Origin: Paenibacillus albiflavus
GTDB taxonomy: Bacteria; Bacillota; Bacilli; Paenibacillales; NBRC-103111
Assembly (NCBI RefSeq): GCF_004344915.1
Contig: NZ_SKFG01000026.1
Span: 1-32,784, forward strand
Length of the DNA: 32,784 nucleotides
Reading direction: 5' to 3'
Both the position numbers and the translations under genes were made by a program. This document shows, one piece after another, positions 1 to 6,212 of the stretch (positions within the stretch are counted from its first letter, which is position 1; each line of letters opens with the position of its first letter). The notes under the pieces were generated by a model that was not told the DNA's origin, ran no database searches, and saw nothing but the letters and a program-made list of their open reading frames with translations.

Positions 1-2
1 CC

Positions 3-419
3 GTTGCCGTTAAGATCATCGGCAACGTTGTATTTGTCCCCCGTTATGGCATAACGGGGGGAGCTGTCGCCGCCATCCTCGCGTTTGGCGTGGCGGCGGC
101 GCTGAACTTGGTGCGCCTGCACGGGCGCACCGCGCTTATTCCACGCGGCGAGGCAATGCGCCGCGTGGGTGCCCCCATCATCGCCTGCGGGATGATGGGG
201 ATGGTCGTACTCGCCCTCCTATACGGGGGCGAGTATATGTTCGCGGCAGCGGATCACCCGCTGTCGCTGCGACTTGAGGCGACGGTACTGACGCTCGTCG
301 CCGTTACAGCGGGCATCGTCAGCTACGCTGCCGGGCTTGTGTGGATGCGAGCCCTCAGTCCTGAGCTCGCGCGTATGATGCCAGGCGCAAGCAAGCTGCT
401 GCGCCGCAACTCTCGTTGA
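3..419 (+). CDS. SpoVB/YabM-like polysaccharide flippase, C-terminal part (partial)
   Basis: The frame is open from base 3 to the TGA at 417-419, so this is the 3' end of a gene that starts before the window. About 138 residues are visible. They form several hydrophobic segments separated by short Arg-rich loops (for example GGAVAAILAF, then IIACGMMGMVVLALLY, then VLTLVAVTAGIVSYAAGLVW) and end in a basic tail. This fits the C-terminal half of a MATE/MviN-fold lipid-linked sugar flippase. The position directly before mazG (yabN) is that of B. subtilis yabM, a SpoVB-family member, so the identity rests mostly on synteny. Base composition is odd: codon third positions are mostly G or C, unlike the A/T-rich third positions of the next genes. 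The catalytic half is not visible, so subfamily cannot be decided. Confidence 0.7.
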   Translation, partial: VAVKIIGNVVFVPRYGITGGAVAAILAFGVAAALNLVRLHGRTALIPRGEAMRRVGAPIIACGMMGMVVLALLYGGEYMFAAADHPLSLRLEATVLTLVAVTAGIVSYAAGLVWMRALSPELARMMPGASKLLRRNSR

Positions 420-437
420 TAGAAGGGGGACTTACTT

Positions 438-1949
438 ATGACAGCACGAATAACTGTACTTGGGCTTGGAACAGGGGATCCTGACCAGCTTACGTTAGGC
501 TGTTTTCGCAAATTGCAGCAAGCGGATAAGTTGTATTTAAGGACGGATCAGCATCCGATGATCGAGATCCTGAACGAGAATCAGATCGCTTATGAATCAT
601 TTGATCAGCTTTATGTGGAGAAGGCGACCTTTGAAGAAGTGTACGAGGAAATTGCACAAGCATTGATTCGTTATGCGCTTGCCGATAACGTAGAGATTGT
701 TTACGCTGTGCCTGGACATCCGATGGTCGCAGAGTTTACCGTGGTCAGACTTCGCGAGCTTTGTTCAGAAGCGAATGTAGAGCTGCAGATCATGGGCGGC
801 GAGAGCTTCCTAGATCAAGCTTTTACTCGATTCGGATTCGACCCGATTGATGGGTTCCAGCTTCTGGACGCAACGGATCTAAAACTAAATCAACTCAATC
901 CCAATATGCATACAATTATTGGGCAAGTCTATGATACTTTTACAGCTTCGGATGTTAAATTGTCATTGATGGAGCGCTATCCTGACGATTATAACGTCGT
1001 AGTTGGTCATGCGCTGGGTGTACAAGGCGCTGAGCAGATGATTGAGGTGCCTTTGTATGAACTCGATCAAATCGAGGGATATGGCAATTTATCGCTTGTA
1101 TGGGTGCCTCGTGGCGAGTCTCCTGAGCTATTGAACCGTACTTTTGAGCGTTTGCATGAGATTGTCAGTATCCTTCGCAGTCCAGAGGGCTGTCCGTGGG
1201 ATCGCGAGCAGACGCATGCATCGCTTCGTAAAAATTTAATTGAGGAAACTTACGAAGTGCTGGAGACGATTGATGATGACGACCCGGATGCGATGTGTGA
1301 AGAGATGGGCGATTTGCTGCTGCAAGTGATGCTGCATTCTCAGATCGAAGAGGAGACGGGTGTATTTACGGTATATGATGTCATAGAGACGCTGAATGAG
1401 AAATTGATTCGTCGTCATCCACATGTATTTGGTGAGCGTGAAGCAGGCAATTCGGATGAAGCCTTAGCGAATTGGCAGGCTGTGAAGGATGAGGAGAAGC
1501 GGAGCAAAGGCATTGATCTGTCCGAGCAATCGTTACTGGATGGCATACCACGCGAGCTTCCAAGCTTAATGAAGTCCTTGAAGCTGCAGAAGAAAGCAGC
1601 GACTGTCGGTTTTGACTGGCCGAATTCTGGAGAAGTGATCGATAAGATCGTCGAGGAGCTAGATGAAGTCCGTGAAGCGATCAAGCTTAAATCAGCTGAT
1701 AACCAGCATGAAGAGCTTGGAGATCTTCTTTTTGCTGTCGTAAATCTGGCGCGTATGTTGAAGGTTGATCCTGAGAGTGCAATCGCAGCGGCTAACCGCA
1801 AATTCACTGAACGGTTTCAATATATCGAGCAAGGATTGAAGAAGCGGGAGAAGGATTTTGCCCAAAGTAATTTGGAAGAAATGGAAAGTCTTTGGCAAGA
1901 GGCGAAAAAAGTTCTAAAAAAACAAGCCAAAAAGCAGGAATTCTCGTAA
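438..1949 (+). CDS. mazG: MazG-family nucleotide pyrophosphohydrolase with N-terminal tetrapyrrole methylase domain (YabN)
   Basis: This 503-residue protein matches the two-part YabN architecture. Residues 1-220 are a tetrapyrrole (SAM-dependent) methylase-like domain, with the nucleotide-binding GLGTGDPDQLT at 9-19 and VPGHP at 91-95. Residues 240-350 are a first MazG domain with the metal-binding helices EETYE (269-273) and EEMGD (288-292). A second, more degenerate MazG unit has EELDE (406-410) and EELGD (425-429). MazG enzymes hydrolyse NTPs to NMP and pyrophosphate and are thought to clean non-canonical nucleotides; the role of the methylase part is unknown in the family. An AAGGGGGA ribosome site at 423-430 lies 7 bases before the ATG. 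The gene follows the flippase by 18 bases, so co-transcription is likely. Confidence 0.93.
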   Translation: MTARITVLGLGTGDPDQLTLGCFRKLQQADKLYLRTDQHPMIEILNENQIAYESFDQLYVEKATFEEVYEEIAQALIRYALADNVEIVYAVPGHPMVAEFTVVRLRELCSEANVELQIMGGESFLDQAFTRFGFDPIDGFQLLDATDLKLNQLNPNMHTIIGQVYDTFTASDVKLSLMERYPDDYNVVVGHALGVQGAEQMIEVPLYELDQIEGYGNLSLVWVPRGESPELLNRTFERLHEIVSILRSPEGCPWDREQTHASLRKNLIEETYEVLETIDDDDPDAMCEEMGDLLLQVMLHSQIEEETGVFTVYDVIETLNEKLIRRHPHVFGEREAGNSDEALANWQAVKDEEKRSKGIDLSEQSLLDGIPRELPSLMKSLKLQKKAATVGFDWPNSGEVIDKIVEELDEVREAIKLKSADNQHEELGDLLFAVVNLARMLKVDPESAIAAANRKFTERFQYIEQGLKKREKDFAQSNLEEMESLWQEAKKVLKKQAKKQEFS

Positions 1950-2032
1950 ACACAAAGAATATTAAATTCCGTAACCAAAAATAAAGTTGCTTATTCTTAT
2001 CTATCATAAGATGATTTAGGAGGAAGTTAATT

Positions 2033-2305
2033 ATGAACAAAACAGATCTAATCAACAACATCTCTTCCAAGAGTGGTTTAACAAAGAAAGACGTAGAAAC
2101 CGTTCTTAATGGCTTTTTAGGTGAAATTACTGACGCACTTTCCACTGGTGACAAAGTGCAACTAATCGGCTTTGGTACTTTTGAAACTCGTAAACGTTCT
2201 GGTCGTGTAGGCCGCAACCCTCAAACAGGTAAAGAAATCGAAATTCCAGAGTCCAATGTACCTGCATTCAAAGCAGGCAACAAGCTTAAAGAAGCAGTTA
2301 AGTAA
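2033..2305 (+). CDS. hup: HU-type DNA-binding protein
   Basis: The 90-residue product has the full length of HU. It shows the N-terminal helical dimerisation part (MNKTDLINNISSKSGLTKKD) and the arm signature GFGTFETRKRSGRVGRNPQT around residues 46-65, which includes the Arg/Pro-rich beta arm that inserts into the minor groove. HU compacts and bends DNA as a homodimer in the nucleoid. AGGAGG at 2018-2023 sits 9 bases before the ATG. Codons favour the forms typical of highly expressed genes in low-GC Firmicutes. Its stop codon TAA shares one base with the ATG of rqcP, so the two are probably translated together. I see no convincing -35/-10 pair in the 83-base gap before it, although an abundant protein would be expected to have its own promoter. 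In B. subtilis the hup gene is elsewhere. Confidence 0.96.
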   Translation: MNKTDLINNISSKSGLTKKDVETVLNGFLGEITDALSTGDKVQLIGFGTFETRKRSGRVGRNPQTGKEIEIPESNVPAFKAGNKLKEAVK

Positions 2306-2571
2306 TGCGTCTGGATAAATTCCTCAAAGTATCTCGATTAATTAAGCGTCGTACGGTTGCCAAGGATGTGTCTGATCAAGGCAGAGTATGGATTAATGGT
2401 CGTGATGCCAAAGCGAGTTCTGCTGTTAAGGTAGGCGATGAAATTGCGATTCAATTCGGTCAGAAGAAGGTAACTGTTAAGGTTGAGCTTCTCACTGAAT
2501 CCACTCGTAAGGAAGACGCTGCCAAGATGTTTACAGTTCTCAAAGAAGAGCCCTACAAGAATGAAGATTAA
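2305..2571 (+). CDS. rqcP: S4-domain ribosome quality control protein RqcP (YabO)
   Basis: The 88-residue protein opens with the S4 RNA-binding fold (MRLDKFLKVSRLIKRRTVAK, then GRVWINGRDAKASSAVKVGD). This is the size and sequence pattern of RqcP/YabO and of the related Hsp15 family. RqcP works with RqcH on stalled 50S subunits during C-terminal alanine tailing of incomplete chains. The ATG overlaps the stop of hup by one base (TAATG) and has no strong ribosome site of its own, so translational coupling to hup is likely. The gene ends just before a strong intrinsic terminator at 2585-2620. In B. subtilis it likewise follows yabN, which supports the assignment. Confidence 0.92.
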   Translation: MRLDKFLKVSRLIKRRTVAKDVSDQGRVWINGRDAKASSAVKVGDEIAIQFGQKKVTVKVELLTESTRKEDAAKMFTVLKEEPYKNED

Positions 2572-2584
2572 TCGTTGTATGTAC

Positions 2585-2620
2585 AAGCTGTCGATCCAAT
2601 AAGGATTGGCAGCTTTTTAT
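2585..2620 (+). terminator. Intrinsic terminator after rqcP
   Basis: An 11-bp stem (GCTGTCGATCC at 2587-2597 with GGATTGGCAGC at 2603-2613, two G-T wobbles) has an AATAA loop and is followed by TTTTAT. It closes the mazG-hup-rqcP unit and separates it from the sporulation genes yabP and yabQ. Confidence 0.88.
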
Positions 2621-2736
2621 TTGTGACTCCATGTTCTAAACCTTATGCCATGTCCATATTTTAGCTATAGAAGGTAGTAGCAAGGCATATTCGGCAATAA
2701 GTCTCAGGGAGACTTGGCAAATAGGAGGGACGGGCT

Positions 2737-3018
2737 GTGGTCGATCCGACTAAATCGAAGCGTCAAGAAATTAAGATGCTGAACCGCAAATTGATGGAGA
2801 TCTCAGGAGTACTTAATGTGGAGAGCTTCGACAGCGAGGAGTTTTTACTGGAAACGGAATGCGGATTTTTAATGATTAGAGGGCAGAATTTACACATCAA
2901 GAATTTGAACCTGGAGCAAGGGCTCGTCGCCATAGAAGGACTTGTGAGTGAAACAGCATACATCGATGGTAATGCTCAAAGTAAAACGAAGGGTATCTTT
3001 GGGAAACTGTTCAAATGA
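2737..3018 (+). CDS. yabP: Spore coat/sporulation protein YabP
   Basis: This 93-residue soluble protein resembles YabP in size, sequence (LNRKLMEISGVLNVESFDSE; then LLETECGFLMIRGQNLHI) and position before yabQ. The YabP/YqfC family acts in the mother cell during spore cortex and coat formation; the molecular activity is not known. A GTG start is chosen because AGGAGGG at 2723-2729 lies 7 bases upstream and the frame has no earlier candidate. Its TGA overlaps the ATG of yabQ by four bases (ATGA), which predicts coupled translation. A GGCATATT at 2684-2691 resembles a sigma-E -35 element, but I found no matching -10, so mother-cell control is inferred from the family only. Confidence 0.9.
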   Translation: MVDPTKSKRQEIKMLNRKLMEISGVLNVESFDSEEFLLETECGFLMIRGQNLHIKNLNLEQGLVAIEGLVSETAYIDGNAQSKTKGIFGKLFK

Positions 3019-3515
3019 CGCTCCAAATTCAGTTTTGGACCCTATTTATGATGATCTGCGGCGGTATGGCGATGGGAGCGATCTATGATTTGTTCCGATT
3101 GCTGTATGAACAGCTTAAGCTTCCACGCTGGACAATCATCCCTATGGATATTACATATTGGATCGTGGCGACGATTCTCATTTTCCAAATGCTTTATTCT
3201 AGCAATCAGGGACAGTTACGTATGTTTGTTTTTGTCGGAATGGTAGCGGGTGTTTTACTTTATTATTTTGTATTCGGCAAAATTGTGACTAAGATCTACC
3301 TATTTATTTTTAAAATGGTAACAGAGACCTATCGTATTATCCTGAAAATATTTGATATATTCTTGATTAGGCCTGCAATTATTCTGTATAAAGTAGTGAT
3401 CATCCTATTTGGATTTTTAAAGGCAATCGCTATATTCTTGTACAAAATTATGATACAATTGCTATATCCTGTATGGAAATTAGTGCTGTGGATCAAACAA
3501 CGTTTTGTTCGTTAA
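3015..3515 (+). CDS. yabQ: Spore cortex biosynthesis membrane protein YabQ
   Basis: The 166-residue protein is strongly hydrophobic. Likely membrane segments lie at about residues 5-24, 42-60 and 68-88, followed by a long run of hydrophobic and basic residues up to a basic end (LWIKQRFVR). This layout and the location behind yabP match YabQ, which in B. subtilis is needed for spore cortex formation and sits in the membranes around the forespore. No enzymatic motif is visible. The ATG overlaps the yabP stop codon (ATGA). Its TAA stop is the first part of a downstream hairpin (3513-3553) that belongs to a repeat element. Confidence 0.9.
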   Translation: MTLQIQFWTLFMMICGGMAMGAIYDLFRLLYEQLKLPRWTIIPMDITYWIVATILIFQMLYSSNQGQLRMFVFVGMVAGVLLYYFVFGKIVTKIYLFIFKMVTETYRIILKIFDIFLIRPAIILYKVVIILFGFLKAIAIFLYKIMIQLLYPVWKLVLWIKQRFVR

Positions 3516-3605
3516 TCAGAAAGTATAAGTATTCACCATACTTCCTCTGATTAACCTTAGGAAACGCTCCCGTCCCTAAAGGACAGCATAGCCGTTTCCT
3601 CTTGG
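3513..3605 (+). repeat. Two-hairpin intergenic element, copy 1 (divergent first hairpin)
   Basis: Two successive inverted repeats fill the yabQ-divIC gap. The first pairs TAATCAGA (3513-3520) plus AAGTAT (3521-3526) with ATACTT (3538-3543) and TCTGATTA (3546-3553), with a CC bulge. The second pairs AGGAAACG (3559-3566) with CGTTTCCT (3593-3600) and encloses an inner GTCC/GGAC stem. The joining sequence CCTTAGGAAACG and the trailing CTCTTGG match the family copies at 4697, 16356 and 30698. The first hairpin here has a different sequence from those copies but the same place and size. No strong T tract follows, so it is not a plain terminator. Confidence 0.75.
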
Positions 3606-3660
3606 GGATGAATAGAAATGGCTCAGTTATTTGTTGCTTAAGGAAGAGGAGGCTACCGTT

Positions 3661-3981
3661 ATGGCTTCGCCATCATCGACTAAATCCAATAAAAAAGGAG
3701 CTAAACGTTCGCGTAGCAAATCCCGTCTTGTTATGGTTATGATGCTATGTCTAGTTAGTTGGGCAGGCGTTATTTATTGGGATCAACAAGGCAAGCTGGC
3801 AGAGAAACGGGCTGAATTTAATGAACTTGAGGAACAACTAAAGTTGGTGCATCAATCCAACGAGAAGGCTAAGAAAGAAGTCGAACGTTTAAACGATAAA
3901 GAATATATAGAGCAGAAAATTCGCAAGGAATTAAACTATGTAAAAGAAGGCGAGAGAATTTTCTCGGTGACACAGCCTTAA
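3661..3981 (+). CDS. divIC: Cell division protein DivIC (FtsB-like)
   Basis: From the ATG at 3661 the protein has 106 residues: a basic cytoplasmic tail (KKGAKRSRSKSR), one membrane segment at about residues 23-40 and an extracytoplasmic coiled coil at about 44-80 (LAEKRAEFNELEEQLKLV), then a short C-terminal part. This is the bitopic DivIC/FtsB architecture. DivIC joins FtsL and DivIB at the septum to activate septal wall synthesis. The start at 3661 is preferred over a possible upstream TTG at 3631 because AGGAGG (3647-3652) lies 8 bases before it. The yabQ-divIC-yabR order is as in Bacillus. The gene is preceded by a repeat element, so it probably has its own promoter, which I could not identify. 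Confidence 0.9.
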   Translation: MASPSSTKSNKKGAKRSRSKSRLVMVMMLCLVSWAGVIYWDQQGKLAEKRAEFNELEEQLKLVHQSNEKAKKEVERLNDKEYIEQKIRKELNYVKEGERIFSVTQP

Positions 3982-4025
3982 TTCGATAATTTAAGGCGTT
4001 TGACGAGTTGACCGCCTTTGTTTTA
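3976..4025 (+). terminator. Possible weak terminator or attenuating hairpins after divIC
   Basis: Two short alternative stems follow the divIC stop: CCTTAA (3976-3981) with TTAAGG (3991-3996), and AAGGCG (3993-3998) with CGCCTT (4013-4018), the latter followed by TGTTTTATT. They share bases, so only one can form at a time. The second overlaps the -35 element of the yabR promoter. Termination strength is uncertain. Confidence 0.35.
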
Positions 4026-4036
4026 TTGGGTATAAT
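4008..4036 (+). promoter_or_regulatory. Sigma-A promoter of yabR
   Basis: TTGACC at 4008-4013 and TATAAT at 4031-4036 are separated by exactly 17 bases. The -10 is a full consensus match and the -35 has five of six bases. The start would fall about 45 bases before the yabR ATG, leaving a short leader that contains a poly-T run and the ribosome site. Confidence 0.7.
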
Positions 4037-4087
4037 CTGCGTAGCATTCTTTTTTTTGAGAATTTTAAGGGAGGAACATTTTACTTT

Positions 4088-4642
4088 ATGGCAATTGAAG
4101 TGGGCAGCAAGTTGGAAGGAAAAGTGACAGGTATCACTCACTTTGGAGCATTCGTCGAGCTTGCCGAGGGAGTTACCGGGCTTGTTCACATTTCGGAAAT
4201 CGCAGATAACTATGTCAAGGATGTAAATGATCATTTGAAACTGGACGATAAGGTTACAGTTAAAGTGATTAATGTGGACAAGGACGGGAAAATAGGCTTA
4301 TCTATTAAGCAGACGATTGAAAAGCCTGCAGATGCCCCTCGACCTGAGCGTTTTAACAGATTCGAAGGAAGTCGCCCTAGCGGCAGCGGAGCTGGCGAAA
4401 GGCCAAGTCGTCCTAGCGGATTTGGTGGCGCTGGCGGAGGAGATCGTGGTGGTCGCCCTGGTGGAGATCGTGGACCACGTGGAGACCGTGGCCCTCGCGG
4501 AGGCGGATTCAAGAATCCGGCGGGTAAGTTGACGTTCGAGGATAAAATGTCTCGTTTCCTTAAAGATAGTGAAGAACGTATTTCATCACTGAAGAAGAGT
4601 ACCGAATCCAAACGCGGTGGACGCGGCGGAAGACGTGACTAG
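4088..4642 (+). CDS. yabR: S1-domain RNA-binding protein YabR with RG-rich tail
   Basis: Residues 1-75 form an S1 OB-fold domain (GKVTGITHFGAFVELAEGVT, then GLVHISEIAD, ending near GKIGLSIKQ). Residues about 94-140 are a low-complexity tract of Gly, Arg, Pro and Asp with repeated GDRGPRG units, and the C-terminus is RGGRGGRRD. Between them is a helical KLTFEDKMSRFLKDSEERIS segment. S1 domains bind single-stranded RNA, and RG-rich tracts usually increase RNA affinity or promote condensation. B. subtilis YabR (about 128 residues) is shorter, so the long RG tract is an extension here. GGGAGG ends about 13 bases before the ATG, a somewhat long gap. It has its own promoter (4008-4036) and a strong terminator (4658-4695), so it is probably a single-gene transcript. 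Confidence 0.88.
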   Translation: MAIEVGSKLEGKVTGITHFGAFVELAEGVTGLVHISEIADNYVKDVNDHLKLDDKVTVKVINVDKDGKIGLSIKQTIEKPADAPRPERFNRFEGSRPSGSGAGERPSRPSGFGGAGGGDRGGRPGGDRGPRGDRGPRGGGFKNPAGKLTFEDKMSRFLKDSEERISSLKKSTESKRGGRGGRRD

Positions 4643-4657
4643 TATAATCTAAGAACC

Positions 4658-4695
4658 AAACCACACGTGCATGTATATGCAACGTGTGGTTTTTT
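4658..4695 (+). terminator. Intrinsic terminator after yabR
   Basis: AAACCACACGT (4658-4668) pairs perfectly with ACGTGTGGTTT (4682-4692), followed by T residues to 4695. The loop is itself partly palindromic (GCATGTATATGC). This is a strong bidirectional-looking terminator placed directly before the two-hairpin repeat at 4697. Confidence 0.9.
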
Positions 4696-4696
4696 G

Positions 4697-4787
4697 CAGT
4701 ATTATAGAATTTATAACATTCGTGTCATAAATTCTAAGTAATACCTTAAGAAACGCACCGCCTATAAGGACGATGCGTTTCTTCTTG
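4697..4787 (+). repeat. Two-hairpin intergenic element, copy 2
   Basis: Hairpin A pairs GTATTA (4699-4704) and TAGAATTTAT with ATAAATTCTA and TAATAC (4739-4744), with an AG bulge and the loop AACATTCGTGTC. After CCTT, hairpin B pairs AAGAAACGCA (4748-4757) with TGCGTTTCTT (4774-4783). Hairpin A and the junction CTAAGTAATACCTTAAGAAA are nearly identical to the copy after ftsH. It is gene-free and lies just behind the yabR terminator. From 4788 to 4830 I see nothing recognisable. Confidence 0.88.
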
Positions 4788-4830
4788 TTTGTTCCACTAA
4801 TTAGTGCACGCTGCGAGCAACTTTCAAGCG

Positions 4831-4921
4831 TACTGCCTTGTGCGTATCAAACCGTACTGCAGTGCGCAAACCAAACCCTACTGCCGTGTGCCCATCAACC
4901 GTGCTGCAGCGCATGATTCGG
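4831..4921 (+). repeat. Degenerate 24-bp tandem repeat, about 3.8 copies
   Basis: Successive units begin TACTGCCTTGTG (4831), TACTGCAGTGCG (4855), TACTGCCGTGTG (4879) and TGCTGCAGCGCA (4902), with unit lengths 24, 24 and 23 and the common ending (A/C)AACC(G/C). The last unit runs straight into the 103-bp array. A related stretch (CCAACCTTGCTGCTGAACGC) recurs once in each 103-bp unit, so the two arrays appear related. No start codon with a ribosome site or long reading frame supports a protein here. Confidence 0.7.
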
Positions 4922-5440
4922 CAACTTAGGGTACTTTTTCGGTAATTAGTTTCCGAAGTTAGGAACTTTTTTACCGATCGCACACTTCGAGCGCCACCCA
5001 ACCTTGCTGCTGAACGCGATGCGGCAACTTGTGGTACTTTATCGGTAATTAGTTTCCGAAGTTAGGAAATTTTTTACCGTTTGCACGCTTCGAGTGCCAC
5101 CCAACCTTGCTGCTGAACACGATGCGGCAACTTGTGGTACTTTATCGGTAATTAGTTTCCGAAGTTAGGAAATTTTTTACCGTTCGCAGCTTCGAGCGCC
5201 ACCAACCTTGCTGCTGAACACGATGCGGCAACTTGTGGTACTTTATCGGTAATTAGTTTCCGAAGTTAGGAAATTATTTACCTTTTGCACGCTTCGAGCG
5301 CCACCCAACCTTGCTGCTGAACGCGATGCGGCAACTTGTGGTACTTTATCGGTAATTTGTTTCTGAAGTTAGGAAATTTTTTACCGTTCGCACGTTTCGA
5401 GCGCGGCCCGATCGTGCTCCCGTCCGCGATGCGGCAATTT
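4919..5440 (+). repeat. 103-bp tandem repeat array, five units plus a partial sixth
   Basis: CGGCAACTT recurs at 4919, 5022, 5125, 5226 and 5329, and a variant CGGCAATTT at 5432, giving spacings of 103, 103, 101, 103 and 103. The three inner units are almost identical; the outer edges of the first and last units have diverged. Each unit holds an imperfect hairpin: CGGTAA and TTTCC paired with GGAAA and TTACCG (the fourth unit has lost the final G of the outer stem). Units also carry GCTTCGAGCGCCACCCAACC and GCTGCTGAAC. The array lies between the 3' ends of the convergent genes yabR and map and has no coding frame I can support. Unit spacing without unique spacers rules out CRISPR. Confidence 0.95.
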
Positions 5441-5459
5441 GGATGCTCCTAGACTCCAA

Positions 5460-6212
5460 TCAATGATCCTGATCCGTCAAAATAAGCGGCCCATTTGAAG
5501 TGATTGCAATCGTATGCTCATATTGAGCCGACAGTTTGCCGTCGAATGTGCGTGTCGTCCAATTATCATCATCGATTGTCATGAGATAAGTACCGACATT
5601 GATCATAGGTTCAATTGTGAATACCATTCCTTCTCTGAGTTTAATCCCCTTGCCTGGCATCCCCACATGCGGATAGCCAGGATCCTCATGCAAGTTTCTT
5701 CCGACCCCATGTGCGTATAATTCGCGGACAACTGAAAATCCGTTCTTTTCAGCGTGAGATTGGACAGCATGCTGGACATCTCCGAGGCGATTGCCTGCTA
5801 TGGATTTCTCAATTCCTTTGTACAAAGCCTCTTTGGTAACACGCATTAATCGCTTCGCTTCATCCGATATGTCGCCTATGGCGTATGTCCATGCGGAGTC
5901 TCCAATCCAGCCATCGAGTTCTGCTACGATATCGATCGTAACGATATCCCCATTGAGCAAAGGGGTGTCATTCGGAAACCCGTGCGCAATAACATCATTA
6001 ACAGATGCGCAGGTTTCAGCAGGAAACCCGCGGTAGCCTTTGATGACTTGCTTTGCGCCAAGCTTGTTGATTATTTTGACTACCTTATCATTTATTTCAT
6101 GTGTCGTTACGCCGGGCTTCATCATTCCAGCTATTTCTTTATGGCAAGCGGCAACAACTTCACCTGCCTCTTTCAATTTACGTATTTCATCATTTGATTT
6201 CAGAATGATCAT
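5460..6212 (-). CDS. map: Type I methionine aminopeptidase
   Basis: The protein removes the N-terminal Met from nascent chains. It has the pita-bread fold signatures: IVTIDIVAELDGWIGDSAWT with the two metal-binding Asp residues, YAHGVGRNLHEDPGYPH with the metal-binding His and the substrate-contacting His, FTIEPMINVG with a metal Glu, and SAQYEHTIAIT with the last Glu. The start at 6212 (MIILKSNDEIRKLKEAG, 250 residues) is preferred over an in-frame ATG at 6257 because GAGGGAG lies 8 bases upstream and family members begin like this. An SEC-type zinc-binding N-terminal extension is absent. It is the only minus-strand gene in a cluster that otherwise runs one way, and its 3' end abuts the tandem repeats. 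It is probably a second copy, like B. subtilis mapB, since a map gene normally sits in the ribosomal protein cluster; that is inference. No clear promoter was found. Confidence 0.92.
   Translation of the reverse strand: MIILKSNDEIRKLKEAGEVVAACHKEIAGMMKPGVTTHEINDKVVKIINKLGAKQVIKGYRGFPAETCASVNDVIAHGFPNDTPLLNGDIVTIDIVAELDGWIGDSAWTYAIGDISDEAKRLMRVTKEALYKGIEKSIAGNRLGDVQHAVQSHAEKNGFSVVRELYAHGVGRNLHEDPGYPHVGMPGKGIKLREGMVFTIEPMINVGTYLMTIDDDNWTTRTFDGKLSAQYEHTIAITSNGPLILTDQDH

Noticed and set aside
2655-2663. CATATTTTA resembling a sigma-K -10 before yabP
   Set aside because: It fits the loose CATAnnnTA pattern, but A/T-rich DNA yields such matches by chance and no AC -35 is at a suitable distance.
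2684-2691. Sigma-E -35-like GGCATATT before yabP
   Set aside because: No CATACAAT-like -10 lies 13-15 bases downstream. YabP is expected to be sigma-E controlled, but the sequence does not show it clearly.
4231-4611. 126-codon minus-strand frame opposite yabR, rich in Pro, Arg and Ser
   Set aside because: It is the antisense of the RG-rich tract of yabR, whose composition removes stop codons from the other strand; it has no ribosome site or recognisable domain.
4801-5001. 66-codon minus-strand frame in the tandem repeats
   Set aside because: It covers the 24-bp repeats and part of one 103-bp unit, lacks a ribosome site and is not kept open in the repeated units.
4919-5440. Regular repeats resembling a CRISPR array
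   Set aside because: The whole 103-base period is repeated, including the would-be spacers; there are no unique spacers and no cas genes.
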